From the NCBI GenBank assembly GCA_964491265.1, contig CAZBFP010000018.1, positions 1 to 64,000 on the forward strand: a stretch of 64,000 nt of DNA, written 5' to 3'. Below are positions 33,108-42,423 of the stretch, in pieces. The stretch is from JBBAGC01 sp964491265. GTDB lineage: Bacteria > Spirochaetota > UBA4802 > UBA5550. The notes under the pieces were generated by a model. It saw only the letters and a list, made by a program, of their open reading frames with translations, was not told where the DNA came from and did not search any database. Both the position numbers and the translations under genes were made by a program. How positions within the stretch are numbered: the stretch's first letter is position 1; each line of letters begins with the position of its first letter.

Positions 33108-35801
33108 TCAGGAAAAGATTCCTGTTATTGACTTTGCAGCCTTCCTTGCCGCAATCCTTCCCTGACGCACAACCATATTTTTGAGAACAAGGGGTTTCAG
33201 ATATTTAAACTCCACACCCTTTGCGTCATATTTTTTTACAAGAGTAATTGCATCGAACCTGCACCTGGTTGTACAGGCGCCGCAGCCTATACAGGCATAC
33301 TCATCCACAGTTGTTACACCGCATCCCAGGCATCTTTCAGTCTCTCTCTTCATCTGCTCTGCGGTAAATGTGCCCCGCAGGTCTTTAAAGGTTTTTATGG
33401 ATTTTTTACTATCCACATGTTTGACACTCTCTCTGGGGCGTCGGTCATACCCTTCAAGAAGAAGGTTGGATTTATCAAATGACCGGTACTCTCTTCTGTC
33501 CCTGCCGATAACAAGGCTCTGGCCCGGATGGACAAAGCGGTGAATAGATACTGCCGCTTCTTTACCCATGGCAATGGCATCAATTGCAAAGGCCGGACCT
33601 GTCATTGCGTCACCGCCGGCAAATACATCAGGCTCACCTGTCTGAAGCGTAAATGAATCTGCTATTACGGTTTTATCCGGGTTCAGCTCAATTCGGCTCC
33701 CTTTAATCAGTTCCCCCCAGTCCATTGACTGGCCTGCGGATATAATAACATTATCCGCCTTAACTGTTTTAATCTCCTTATCATTGAATACAGGGCTGAA
33801 TTTCCCGTTCTTATCAAAAACTGAAACACATTTTCTGAATTCCACACCTGTAACCCGGCCATTCTCAAGGATAATCCTTTTGGGACCCCAGGAGTTATTA
33901 ATTCCGATCTTCTCCGCAATAGCCTCATCGATTTCCTCTTCAAGAGCAGGCATCTGTTTGCGGCTTTCAAGACAGTATATCTCAACCTTTGATGATCCTG
34001 TTCTTACTGCTGTTCTGGCAACATCTATTGCAACATTCCCGCCGCCGATTACTATAGTGTCTCCCTTAAGTTTAATTTTATTTCCAAGATTCACGTCACG
34101 GAGAAAATCTATCCCTGTAAAAACCCCTTTACCATTCTCACCTTCTATACCTATCTTCCTCCCGCCCTGTGCACCTATAGCCAGGTAGAATGCTTCAAAA
34201 CCCTGCTTTCTCAAGTCCTCAAGGCTTACATCCTTGCCGACTTCAACTCCGGTTTTAATCTCAACTCCAAGTTCTTTAATAACGTCTATTTCTGCATTAA
34301 TGACATTTTTCTCCAGTCTGAATGAAGGGATCCCCAGTGTTAACATACCCCCGGCAACTTTCTGCTTTTCAAAAACTGTTACTTTATAGCCGTCAATCGC
34401 AAGATAATATGCGCATGACATCCCGGAGGGGCCTGCTCCTATAACTGCGATTTTTTTCCCGTAATTGTTTTTCTTTTCCGGAACAAAGCGGTTCTTTGAA
34501 TCAAGATCCTGCTGTGCAATAAATTTTTTGATTTCATCAACCGCTACCGGATCATCAATATCCCCTCTTGTGCAGGCTGTCTCGCATCTTCTCGGGCATA
34601 CGCGTCCGCAGACAGCGGGGAAAGGATTTTCATGCTTTATCAGCTCAAGGGCGTCTTTGAATTTACCCTGTGAGGCCAGCTTAATATAGCCCTGAACAGA
34701 GATATGTGCCGGGCACTCGGTTTTGCATGGACTTGTTCCTGTTTCAAGAACATTCTCCCTGTTTGTACGGAAATTGACATCCCATTTATCTTCACCCCAC
34801 TCGGTGTTGTAGGGGAAGTCAGTTCTTATTTCTTCAACAGCCGGTGTTTTGCTGCATATCTTCTGTCCAAGCTTAAGCGCGTTAACAGGACAAACCTCAA
34901 CGCATTCACCGCATGCCACACACTTGTCTTTATCTATTTTTGAAACATAGTTTGAGCGTATCATGTCCGGATTGCCGAACATGCTGCCGATCCTTGTTGC
35001 AAAGCATGAGCAGCCGCAGCAGTTGCATATGGCGTGTGTATGCCCCGGGCCGTCAGTGTTTGGTATCTGATGCATAAGCCCGTTTGCTTCAGCCTTTTCT
35101 ATAATTGCATAGGCTTCATCCCTGGATATGGCCCGGCCCCTTCCTGTGCGGATGTAATATTCTGCAGCATGGCCCAGCTGTATGCACATATCCTCCTTAA
35201 GGTGGCCGCATCCTTCACCCATTGCCTCACGCGATGTGCGGCATGAACAGTCGGAAACTGAGAAAACTGTATTCTCATTAAGGTATTTCGAAATCTCCTC
35301 ATAGGAGGCCCTTCTTGTTTCCCCCTGTATTGCTGCTTCAATAGGGATAACCCTCATTGGACCTGTTCCAACAGAAAAAACACCTGCTGCCATTGGGGCT
35401 CTCCGCACACCAAAAGCTTCAAAGGCTTCTGCAGCCTGCTGAAAATTTTCCAGGCTCCCTTTATCAGGATGGTTGACTATCAGTTCCATATGACCGGGAA
35501 CCCATAACTCGAGCCAGTATTTGTCAATACCATCCTCCTCGCCGACAAAGCATACCCCGGTTACAGCCAGATCATGGAGGATTCTCTTTGTATCCTCTAC
35601 AGACTTTCTGCATTTTTTTGCTATCTGTTCCACTGTCATGTGTTTACGGAATTCAAGACAGAGGGCCACTTCTGCCATTTCATCTGTAGCAACAGCCTCA
35701 AGTATTTTATACTCCGGGTATTCCGGCTTTATCCCAAGTTTTGATCCCTGCTTTACCCTGCTTATTTTATTTGCAAGTTTAAGTAATTTTTCATTTACCA
35801 T
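33108..35801 (-). CDS. Multidomain Fe-S/FAD oxidoreductase between hypB and hypA
   Basis: 897 residues. The N-terminal ~330 residues contain a winged-helix-like segment, Cys-rich motifs (CSCR and CNCCGCSC) and a ferredoxin cluster CVACGECVEVCP. Residues ~350-790 are a GltD-like NAD(P)/FAD module with its own N-terminal Cys motif (CGRVCPRRCETAC) and two Rossmann motifs (GAGPSGMSCA, GGGNVAI). The C-terminus has a further cluster (CIGCGACTTRC). It is likely cytosolic and transfers electrons between NAD(P)H and ferredoxin-type carriers. Its place inside a hyp operon suggests a link to hydrogenase. Confidence 0.8.
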   Translation of the reverse strand: MVNEKLLKLANKISRVKQGSKLGIKPEYPEYKILEAVATDEMAEVALCLEFRKHMTVEQIAKKCRKSVEDTKRILHDLAVTGVCFVGEEDGIDKYWLELWVPGHMELIVNHPDKGSLENFQQAAEAFEAFGVRRAPMAAGVFSVGTGPMRVIPIEAAIQGETRRASYEEISKYLNENTVFSVSDCSCRTSREAMGEGCGHLKEDMCIQLGHAAEYYIRTGRGRAISRDEAYAIIEKAEANGLMHQIPNTDGPGHTHAICNCCGCSCFATRIGSMFGNPDMIRSNYVSKIDKDKCVACGECVEVCPVNALKLGQKICSKTPAVEEIRTDFPYNTEWGEDKWDVNFRTNRENVLETGTSPCKTECPAHISVQGYIKLASQGKFKDALELIKHENPFPAVCGRVCPRRCETACTRGDIDDPVAVDEIKKFIAQQDLDSKNRFVPEKKNNYGKKIAVIGAGPSGMSCAYYLAIDGYKVTVFEKQKVAGGMLTLGIPSFRLEKNVINAEIDVIKELGVEIKTGVEVGKDVSLEDLRKQGFEAFYLAIGAQGGRKIGIEGENGKGVFTGIDFLRDVNLGNKIKLKGDTIVIGGGNVAIDVARTAVRTGSSKVEIYCLESRKQMPALEEEIDEAIAEKIGINNSWGPKRIILENGRVTGVEFRKCVSVFDKNGKFSPVFNDKEIKTVKADNVIISAGQSMDWGELIKGSRIELNPDKTVIADSFTLQTGEPDVFAGGDAMTGPAFAIDAIAMGKEAAVSIHRFVHPGQSLVIGRDRREYRSFDKSNLLLEGYDRRPRESVKHVDSKKSIKTFKDLRGTFTAEQMKRETERCLGCGVTTVDEYACIGCGACTTRCRFDAITLVKKYDAKGVEFKYLKPLVLKNMVVRQGRIAARKAAKSITGIFS

Positions 35802-35819
35802 TTTTTCTATCCTCCGGCT

Positions 35820-36491
35820 TTATTCTTTATTCCAGTTTCTTACTTCTTCACGGAGCCAGTCAGCCCACTCTTCAATCCCTTCCCCTTTTTTTGCTGAGAT
35901 GGGGATAACCTTTATATGGGGGTTCAGTTTTTTCACCCGCTCTTTTACTGCCTCTATGTTAAAGTCGAAAAAATCTGCTGCATCGATTTTGTTTATTAAT
36001 AGAACATCAACAATGGAAAACATAAGCGGATATTTCAGAGGTTTGTCATCCCCTTCAGGAACGCTTAAAATCATGGCGTTCTTTGAAGCCCCGGTATCGA
36101 ATTCAGCGGGGCAGACCAGGTTCCCCACATTTTCAAGTATTACCAGATCGAGTCCATCTGTGCCAAGGCCAGCTAATCCCTGTTTTGTCATATCAGCGTC
36201 AAGGTGGCACATACCGCCGGTGTGCAGCTGTATAACCTTTGTGCCGGTTTCAGCTATAGTTTTGGCATCAACATCTGAGTCAATGTCCGCTTCCATAATC
36301 CCGATTGTCATTTCATCCTTTAAGGCCTCAATGGTTCTTAAAAGCGTTGTGGTTTTGCCTGAACCTGGCGATGACATGAGATTCAGTAAAAAGGTGTTTT
36401 TCCTTTTCAGTTCCTCTCTGAGAAGATCAGCCTGATGGTCATTGTCTTTAAAGACACTCTCCTTTATCTCCATCACTTTATATGTATTCAT
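35820..36491 (-). CDS. hypB: Hydrogenase nickel-incorporation GTPase HypB
   Basis: 223 residues. The P-loop is SPGSGKTT near 41-48, and the metal-site Cys-His pair lies in TGGMCHLDADM (~92-102). The His-rich N-terminal nickel store of some HypB proteins is absent. It is the first gene of the operon, with a strong GGAGGG ribosome site before the ATG and 18 bp to the oxidoreductase. Confidence 0.93.
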   Translation of the reverse strand: MNTYKVMEIKESVFKDNDHQADLLREELKRKNTFLLNLMSSPGSGKTTTLLRTIEALKDEMTIGIMEADIDSDVDAKTIAETGTKVIQLHTGGMCHLDADMTKQGLAGLGTDGLDLVILENVGNLVCPAEFDTGASKNAMILSVPEGDDKPLKYPLMFSIVDVLLINKIDAADFFDFNIEAVKERVKKLNPHIKVIPISAKKGEGIEEWADWLREEVRNWNKE

Positions 36492-36610
36492 GGTTAAATC
36501 CCTCCATTACAAAAAAATCTGTTCTGCCCCGGGTCATATAACTGAGGTATTAGAATGAACTGTTAACAGCCTTTTAATTCCTCTATAATCTAAGTATCAC
36601 TCCGGATATA

Positions 36611-36830
36611 TTAATGGCGTTCCTGCAAAAAGTAACTTATTTTGCCACAGAGGCTCAGAGACACAGAGAAAGATGAACTAATTATACAGATATATGAAAT
36701 CGTACATAAATATATTTACAATTTTTTGCAAATATGTATTATTGATTACTAATTTCTATAAAATTCCGTACCTCTGTGACTCTGTGTCTCTGTGACTCTG
36801 TGGCAGACTTTTTGCAGTAGCGCCATTAAT
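36611..36830. repeat. 220-bp inverted-repeat element (MITE candidate)
   Basis: The ends attaatggcg and cgccattaat are inverted. Further in, both arms share ctgcaaaaagt and a cacagag/ctctgtg tract, so about 60 bp at each end pair imperfectly around an AT-rich centre. It has no coding capacity. Confidence 0.65.
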
Positions 36831-36875
36831 AAGTAGGCATAATTTATCCGGTTTGTAAATGAGGGGAAACTCTAT

Positions 36876-36909
36876 ATATCATATAGGGGAATTCCCCTTT
36901 ATATGATAT
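36876..36909. repeat. Hairpin upstream of hypB
   Basis: Arms atatcatat and atatgatat flank an inner gggg-aatt-cccc palindrome. It is about 385 bp from hypB and its role is unclear. Confidence 0.4.
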
Positions 36910-37045
36910 GAGACAGGAGGGGAGTATTTTTTATATATAGGCACAGTAATATAGGTAAAATATATTGAGAGTAGTGAAATATTCATGCTTTATGGAGCGG
37001 GATGTTTTTTATGCAGAATAAACGGTCAATGTCTCCGGAATGGAT

Positions 37046-37078
37046 AAAAAAACTCCGGAATTATTCCGGAGTTTTTTT
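37046..37078. terminator. Bidirectional rho-independent terminator
   Basis: A 15-bp perfect stem (37046-37060 with 37064-37078) carries seven A on one side and seven T on the other. It lies 19 bp past the end of the ectoine operon, which it terminates. Confidence 0.8.
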
Positions 37079-37096
37079 ATTTTAGATTAAATTTTT

Positions 37097-38458
37097 TTAT
37101 TGAACAATCAGTCTGTCGTAAAGGGCATTAAGTGCATTGTCCGCATAGTAGCTTTGAATCCCCAGGTGAAAACTTATCTGGGCGGGTCCCTGGTCAATAA
37201 TTTCAATATTTATATTATTGTTTTTCATAGCCAGGGCAGCTTCAGCAATTACACCCGGATCGTATCTCATCCCAATACCTACAGGGGAAATAATTGAAAG
37301 GTTATAGAAAAACTCCATGTTGTCAGGATCGAGTTCTTTTTTGATTGTTTCTGTAATATCGTCTTCGCAGCCGATCAGGTCATCCTGATTCATAATGACC
37401 GCAACATCATCCCTGTCTGTGGGGTAGTGGTATGTTTCAATGCCGTAATCTTTCATAATATTAAGGACACGGTAAACAAAACCGATAATTTCCTGGGAAC
37501 CATCTTTCTCAAGATACAGGTAGGCAATATTGTCCATACGGGCAATACCCACTGTGGTTTCTTCCGGAACCCTTTGTGCTACAATCATGGTTCCTTCAGC
37601 TGAGGGGTTGTTGGTATTTCTGATGTTAATCGGGATACCTTTTTTTTTGCACCTCACCATTGCGTCATAGTGAAAAACATTAAACCCCTTGGATGCCAGG
37701 AGCCGTATCTCCTTATATGTGAGCCTGGGTATTACCCTGGCTTTTTTAATTATGCGCGGGTCTGCCTGGTATATGCCGTCAATGTCGGACCAGTTTTCAT
37801 ATAGTGAGGCATTCATGGCATAGGCGATCTCCCCCCCCGTAAGGTCGGAACCTCCCCGTGAAAAAACAGCAATATCCTTCGATTCAGTAATTCCGTAAAA
37901 TCCTGGAATAATTGAAACACCCTGGCAGGAGGTATTTTTTTTCAGGTTTTTGTAGCTCACAGGGATGACTTTTGCGTTACCAAAATTTTCTGTTACTATA
38001 AGGCCTATATCCTCAGGGAGTTTTACTTCTGAATTGATGCCGCTTTTAGTGAAGTAGGCGGAAATTATTTTCGCGTTGTAATGCTCCCCCCTGGACGCGA
38101 GGAAGTCTTTCCTCTTCGGTTCAGGAAGAGCAAGGTTCAGATCTTTTGTAAGCCCTTTTATTATTTCTTCACCGTCAATATTAAGTTCAGTAATAATTTT
38201 TTTAAACTTATTTATTACCGCATTAAAGCTATCTTTTGATGTCACCATTATACCGGGGGATGAAAGATGCTTCCCCTCCATTGCAACATTGATAAGATGG
38301 TCTGTGACCTTAAAGTCATCTTCATCATCTTTCCCCGGTGCAGATACTATTATATATTTTCTGTCAGGATCAGATGCTGCTATATCCCTGACTTTTTTAA
38401 TCTGTTCAGCATTGGCCAGTGAAGAGCCGCCGAATTTTGATACTATACAGTTTTCCAT
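37097..38458 (-). CDS. ask: Aspartate kinase of the ectoine operon
   Basis: 453 residues. The kinase domain starts with SKFGGSSLAN, and FSRGGSDLTGGEIA is near residue 200. C-terminal ACT regions follow. It phosphorylates aspartate, the first step toward aspartate semialdehyde, the EctB substrate. It is the last gene after ectC (28 bp), as in other ectoine clusters with a dedicated, feedback-relaxed aspartokinase (Ask_Ect). Confidence 0.9.
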   Translation of the reverse strand: MENCIVSKFGGSSLANAEQIKKVRDIAASDPDRKYIIVSAPGKDDEDDFKVTDHLINVAMEGKHLSSPGIMVTSKDSFNAVINKFKKIITELNIDGEEIIKGLTKDLNLALPEPKRKDFLASRGEHYNAKIISAYFTKSGINSEVKLPEDIGLIVTENFGNAKVIPVSYKNLKKNTSCQGVSIIPGFYGITESKDIAVFSRGGSDLTGGEIAYAMNASLYENWSDIDGIYQADPRIIKKARVIPRLTYKEIRLLASKGFNVFHYDAMVRCKKKGIPINIRNTNNPSAEGTMIVAQRVPEETTVGIARMDNIAYLYLEKDGSQEIIGFVYRVLNIMKDYGIETYHYPTDRDDVAVIMNQDDLIGCEDDITETIKKELDPDNMEFFYNLSIISPVGIGMRYDPGVIAEAALAMKNNNINIEIIDQGPAQISFHLGIQSYYADNALNALYDRLIVQ

Positions 38459-38486
38459 TTCTTCTCCTCAGTTATAACGGGTCTGC

Positions 38487-38873
38487 TTAAGACGAGGGGT
38501 ATACCCCCTCTTTGTCGTGCATCTCCTCACCGGAAAGGGGAGGGTTAAAAACGCATATCAGTCTCATGGTCTCGCTCGCCCTTAGCAGGTGTCTGTCGTT
38601 TTTATCAAGGGCGTACATTACGCCCGGTTCGATTTTATACACTTTACCGTCATCAGTAGTTTCAATTTCCCCTTTACCTTCAATACAGTACACAGCTTCA
38701 AGATGGTTTTTGTACCATATAAGGGTTTCCGTATTTTCATATATGAGTGTTTCATGAAAGGAAAATCCCATTCTGTCAGATGCAAGGAGCATACGCCTGC
38801 TGGTCCAGTTTCCATTTTCAGCATGAACTTCCCTTTCTGAATTTTTTATTTCATCAATGTGCCGTACTATCAT
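38487..38873 (-). CDS. ectC: L-ectoine synthase
   Basis: 128 residues, cupin fold. It cyclises N-gamma-acetyl-diaminobutyrate to ectoine. Typical EctC segments visible are WTSRRMLLASDRMGFSFHET (~23-42) and HLEAVYCIEGKGEIE (~57-71). Length and operon position match the family. No ectD hydroxylase follows. Confidence 0.95.
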   Translation of the reverse strand: MIVRHIDEIKNSEREVHAENGNWTSRRMLLASDRMGFSFHETLIYENTETLIWYKNHLEAVYCIEGKGEIETTDDGKVYKIEPGVMYALDKNDRHLLRASETMRLICVFNPPLSGEEMHDKEGVYPSS

Positions 38874-38876
38874 TTT

Positions 38877-40145
38877 TTACCCCGTTTTCATGGCCTGCTT
38901 TTTTTCAATCACAGCTGCAATCGATTCATCTACGATTTTCAGCCCTTTTCTCAGAATATCCTCCTCAATAACCAGAGGGGGGAGAAACTTGATAACATCA
39001 TCATCCGCTCCTGCCAGTTCTATAACCAGTCCTCTGGAGAAAGCTTCTCCGGAAACCTCGCTGCAGAAATTAAGCTCAGGTATATGGAGGCCGTAAATCA
39101 TCCCGTAACCCCGTACAGTAGGATGGTACTCTGAATATTTCTCAGCCATGCGCGTCAGCTCTTCACGGATAATTTTCTCTTTATACAATACGGCTTCGCT
39201 TAAATTGTCGTTTCTCCAGTATTCCAGAAGCTCAGCAGATGCGACAAAGGCAAGGTTGTTCCCGCGGAATGTACCTGTGTGTTCACCCGGTTTCCACTGG
39301 TCAAGCTCCGATTTTATAAGTACAAGGGCAAGGGGGAGTCCGCCGCCTATAGATTTTGAAATTGTAATAATATCGGGATTAATCCCTGATTTTTCAAAGC
39401 TGAAAAATTTCCCTGTACGGCCGTTACCGACCTGAATATCATCCACAATGAGAAGGATGTCAAAGTCGCGGCATATCTGTTCGATTTCCCTGAGCCATTC
39501 TACTGAGGCTACATTGATCCCCCCTTCAGCCTGAATTGTTTCAAGTATTATTGCTGCAGGGAGGTCCACGCCGCTGCTGTTATCTGAGAGAAATTTCCTC
39601 AGGTATTCCGCTGTGTTTACATCTGGACCAAAATAATTATCATAGGGCATAAATGCCACATTAGTTCTGTTTATAAAGGCTTCATCTCTGTAAAAGGAGT
39701 TCCCTGTTACAGACATTGAACCCATTGTAAGTCCGTGGAATGCATTGGTAAAGGCTATTACATTTGATCTCCCCTTTACCATCCTGGCCAGCTTAAGTGC
39801 TGTTTCAACCGCGTTTGTACCTGTTGGGCCGGTAAACTGGATCTTATAATCCATATGTCGTGGTGCAAGGATTATGTTGTAAAACTGTTCCAGGAAATGT
39901 TTTTTTGCGCTGGTGGCTTTGTCCAGTCCATGGATAATCCCGTCGCTTTCAATATATTTGATTAAAGCTTCGCTTACTGCCGGGTGGTTGTGGCCGTAAT
40001 TTAATACCCCTGCGCCTGCAAAAAAATCTATATACTCATTATCCTGTTCATCATAAAGCATCGCTCCCTTTGCTCTTGAAAAGACTGCCGGGAATGCTCT
40101 TACGTAGCTTCTAACCTGTGATTCCAGTTGTTCAAATATTCTCAT
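38877..40145 (-). CDS. ectB: Diaminobutyrate-2-oxoglutarate transaminase
   Basis: 422 residues, class III PLP aminotransferase. It makes L-2,4-diaminobutyrate from aspartate semialdehyde and glutamate. The family signature DFFAGAGVLNYGHNHP is near 40-55, and the PLP lysine is in TISKSIGGGLPL (~268). It is separated from ectC by 3 bp. Confidence 0.95.
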   Translation of the reverse strand: MRIFEQLESQVRSYVRAFPAVFSRAKGAMLYDEQDNEYIDFFAGAGVLNYGHNHPAVSEALIKYIESDGIIHGLDKATSAKKHFLEQFYNIILAPRHMDYKIQFTGPTGTNAVETALKLARMVKGRSNVIAFTNAFHGLTMGSMSVTGNSFYRDEAFINRTNVAFMPYDNYFGPDVNTAEYLRKFLSDNSSGVDLPAAIILETIQAEGGINVASVEWLREIEQICRDFDILLIVDDIQVGNGRTGKFFSFEKSGINPDIITISKSIGGGLPLALVLIKSELDQWKPGEHTGTFRGNNLAFVASAELLEYWRNDNLSEAVLYKEKIIREELTRMAEKYSEYHPTVRGYGMIYGLHIPELNFCSEVSGEAFSRGLVIELAGADDDVIKFLPPLVIEEDILRKGLKIVDESIAAVIEKKQAMKTG

Positions 40146-40187
40146 TTTATTTCTCCTTGATTTGGTGTTATCTTTTATTTTGATTTT

Positions 40188-40712
40188 TTATTTTTCCGGT
40201 GCTTCAAAGGGGCCGATTCTAAAAAGAATCTCCTCCTCATGTTCTTCTTTTCCGAACATCGATTCAGTAATAAAGGTCTCCTTTGCAAGTCCGGTTTTAA
40301 GAGTTGATGCCAAAGAATGAAAAAATCTTGAGGAGGGTTCATTTGATGGCGACACGGTAGTTTCTATATACCTGACTTTTTTTGCAATGTCTCTGCCCAG
40401 TATAACCATTACCATTTTCATTGCCATACCCATTTTTCTCATTGAAGGGTGGACTGCAACCTGCCAGATAAAAAGTGTATCATCTTTTTTGGGATGAATA
40501 TAGGCGGATATAAATCCTTTTATTGCGGATTGATGCTGCACCACAACAGAAGTTTCATTAAAATGCTCACATATAAGGAGGTAGCAGTAGAGTGAGTTAA
40601 GATCCAGAGGTTTGGAATTTTTTATCAGACTGTGTATATCTGCTCCATCTGCAAGATTCGGCTTCCTCAGTTTAATATGACCCGGTTCCCGGCTCTCTTC
40701 AGTTTTAATCAT
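40188..40712 (-). CDS. ectA: Diaminobutyrate acetyltransferase
   Basis: 174 residues, GNAT fold. It acetylates diaminobutyrate at the gamma position. It starts with LRKPNLADGADIHSLIK and has the acetyl-CoA loop HPSMRKMGMAMKMV near 88-101. It is the first gene of ectABC-ask, with a GGAGGAGG ribosome site. Osmotic induction is expected; a specific promoter was not identified. Confidence 0.94.
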   Translation of the reverse strand: MIKTEESREPGHIKLRKPNLADGADIHSLIKNSKPLDLNSLYCYLLICEHFNETSVVVQHQSAIKGFISAYIHPKKDDTLFIWQVAVHPSMRKMGMAMKMVMVILGRDIAKKVRYIETTVSPSNEPSSRFFHSLASTLKTGLAKETFITESMFGKEEHEEEILFRIGPFEAPEK

Positions 40713-41014
40713 TTTTTTTACCTCCTCCGGTTAAACTGGTTCTATAAAAGACGGTTAAGGATAATTTTTGAAAATGTCTTCAGCAGTATCCGGTAGTTTT
40801 ATTAAATCGAATTATAGCCTCTGGAGAGAGGGAGTCAATAGGGCAAAAGTACTATGCGGGTACTATATTGATTCTATTGTTCAGGACTTTAAGACTAATT
40901 TCTCTGATTTTTGTCATATATGAGATATGACCGGTTTTTTTAAAGGGGAATGAGAGAGCTTTAATTATTTAAGAGTTTAGTCTGAGCAGCAGCTCAGACT
41001 AAACTCTTCTGGTG
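40713..41014. promoter_or_regulatory. Upstream region of ectA with a terminator hairpin
   Basis: The gap upstream of ectA must contain the ectoine promoter, but no clear box was recognised. At its far end, a perfect 17-bp stem with a 4-nt loop (40971-41008) lies just after the lipoprotein gene at 41015 and is its likely terminator. Confidence 0.5.
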
Positions 41015-41356
41015 TTATTTAGATTTGGTATGTGAGATAATAGAATCAAGAATACCCACATTGCTTCCGTTCTGGATCCGCGTATCCTCAACAATCACCT
41101 TAACAATATCACTATTCTCAATCGGTTTTTCAAAGCTTTTTTTCTGACAGTCAATTATGAATTCTCCTTCATCAGTTTTAATTGTTACATATGCATCCTT
41201 TTCATCATTGTATACATCTGTAACTGTCCCTTCAACTATCTTCTGATTATCTGACAGCTTCACTGTTTCTTTTTCTTTCCCACAGCCTGAAAAAGCAAAT
41301 GTAAGGAGCAATGCAGAGATAAATATAATACCTTTTTTTAGTAACGACTTGTTCAT
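41015..41356 (-). CDS. Small lipoprotein, function unknown
   Basis: 113 residues from the ATG at 41356, which follows AGGAGG. The signal peptide ends in the lipobox FSGC, giving a lipid-anchored protein. The mature part is a small beta-rich domain with charged residues. No family is recognised. Confidence 0.65.
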   Translation of the reverse strand: MNKSLLKKGIIFISALLLTFAFSGCGKEKETVKLSDNQKIVEGTVTDVYNDEKDAYVTIKTDEGEFIIDCQKKSFEKPIENSDIVKVIVEDTRIQNGSNVGILDSIISHTKSK

Positions 41357-41581
41357 AAATCCTCCTGAATTCTGATTGATAAGCATCTAATTGACAGAAA
41401 CAGCATAGCGAAATATTCAGTCATATTCAAGTTTTTTATAAATAATCGCAGAATTACAAGTTTTGCTAAAGGAAGAGTCAGGCGGGATGCTTTAATATCT
41501 TAAAAATTATTTGACTTCTGCTGCAGGGTGGCAGATAATTTAATTCTTCATAATAACTTAAAAATAGATCCGGAGTTTAAA

Positions 41582-42211
41582 ATGAGAAATCTGGTTATAA
41601 TTTTTCTGGCAATAGCTGTAACTTCCTGTTCTTCAGTCTCCTATAAGCCTCTCCCTCATCAGGACCGCATTCTGGTGGCAGTTGGTGAGGTGGAGAATCG
41701 GACCGGGAACGTAATGTTTAATTCCGCTGTTACTGACAGTGCAAGTAATTATATTCATCATCTTCATGCTACGCAGTGCTTCAGGGTTATTGAACGTCAC
41801 AGGCTCAATGAGCTTTTAAAAGAACACAGGCTTTCCATGACAGGTCTGGTTGATGAGAGTCAGGGCAGGCGTATAGGGAAAATTCTTGGTGTTGATGCTA
41901 TACTTTATTTAACTCTTTCATCAGCAAAGTATAATAAAGATGAGCAGAAAGCAGGGAGCGCTGTTTCAGTTGAGGAGACTCTTGAGATTGTAATTGACGC
42001 CCGTCTTGTATCTGTTGAAACAGGTGAGATTCTTGCTTCTGCGGCATATTCTGCAGTTGAAGAGGCGAAGGTGCAGAATATCGGTACAGGGCTTTCAAGA
42101 GGCGAGGCAATGGATCAGGTGAAAACAGTGCGTAATGCTGTAACTGTAAAAGCGCCGAACAATATTGCCGAGAAAATTGCTTCTCAGGTATATGCAATGA
42201 GGGTGAGATAG
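41582..42211 (+). CDS. CsgG/HfaB-like lipoprotein
   Basis: 209 residues from the ATG at 41582, which has GGAG upstream. The lipobox is VTSC. The sequence RILVAVGEVENRTG, RVIERHRLNELLKEHRLS and the pattern RIGKILGVDAILYL resemble CsgG-type outer-membrane lipoproteins. These can form secretion channels or serve other envelope roles. No curli-like partners are adjacent. Confidence 0.7.
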   Translation: MRNLVIIFLAIAVTSCSSVSYKPLPHQDRILVAVGEVENRTGNVMFNSAVTDSASNYIHHLHATQCFRVIERHRLNELLKEHRLSMTGLVDESQGRRIGKILGVDAILYLTLSSAKYNKDEQKAGSAVSVEETLEIVIDARLVSVETGEILASAAYSAVEEAKVQNIGTGLSRGEAMDQVKTVRNAVTVKAPNNIAEKIASQVYAMRVR

Positions 42212-42316
42212 AATATTGATATCACTGCCGGATTTTATAAACAGGGGGCTGCAGCTTCTTGCCTTGCATAAAGACAGGGGGAGGTATGCTAGAAGCAGTA
42301 TTACTGTTGTAACATC

Positions 42317-42421
42317 TCACCCCCCCATCCTGGCATAGACAGCTGCGCCCAGGGCTCCTGTAATCTGAGGGTTGTATGGTTTTTAAAGGATACTTTTCAG
42401 GTCAGCATCAGCTGTATTCAT
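42317..42421 (-). pseudogene. Remnant of a third activase gene
   Basis: On the minus strand, ATG at 42421 with GGGGGA upstream opens 12 codons to a TAA. In the same frame the codons then read PYNPQITGALGAAVYARMGG and stop. This matches the C-terminal end of BadF/HgdC activases, including both in this operon (NGALGAALIAE and AGAIGAALYAE). The body of the gene is missing. It lies directly after the CooC-like gene. Confidence 0.75.
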
Positions 42422-42423
42422 AA

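Noticed and set aside
35521..36435. 304-codon plus-strand reading frame opposite hypB and the oxidoreductase
   Set aside because: It is the antisense shadow of two well-supported genes, is rich in Ser and Phe, and matches no family.
32701..36491. Complete hydrogenase operon
   Set aside because: Only maturation genes and an oxidoreductase are present; no hydrogenase large- or small-subunit motifs were found.
42383..42421. 12-codon leader peptide gene after the CooC-like gene
   Set aside because: It is better explained as the 5' part of the deleted activase frame; a leader peptide role has no attenuator behind it.
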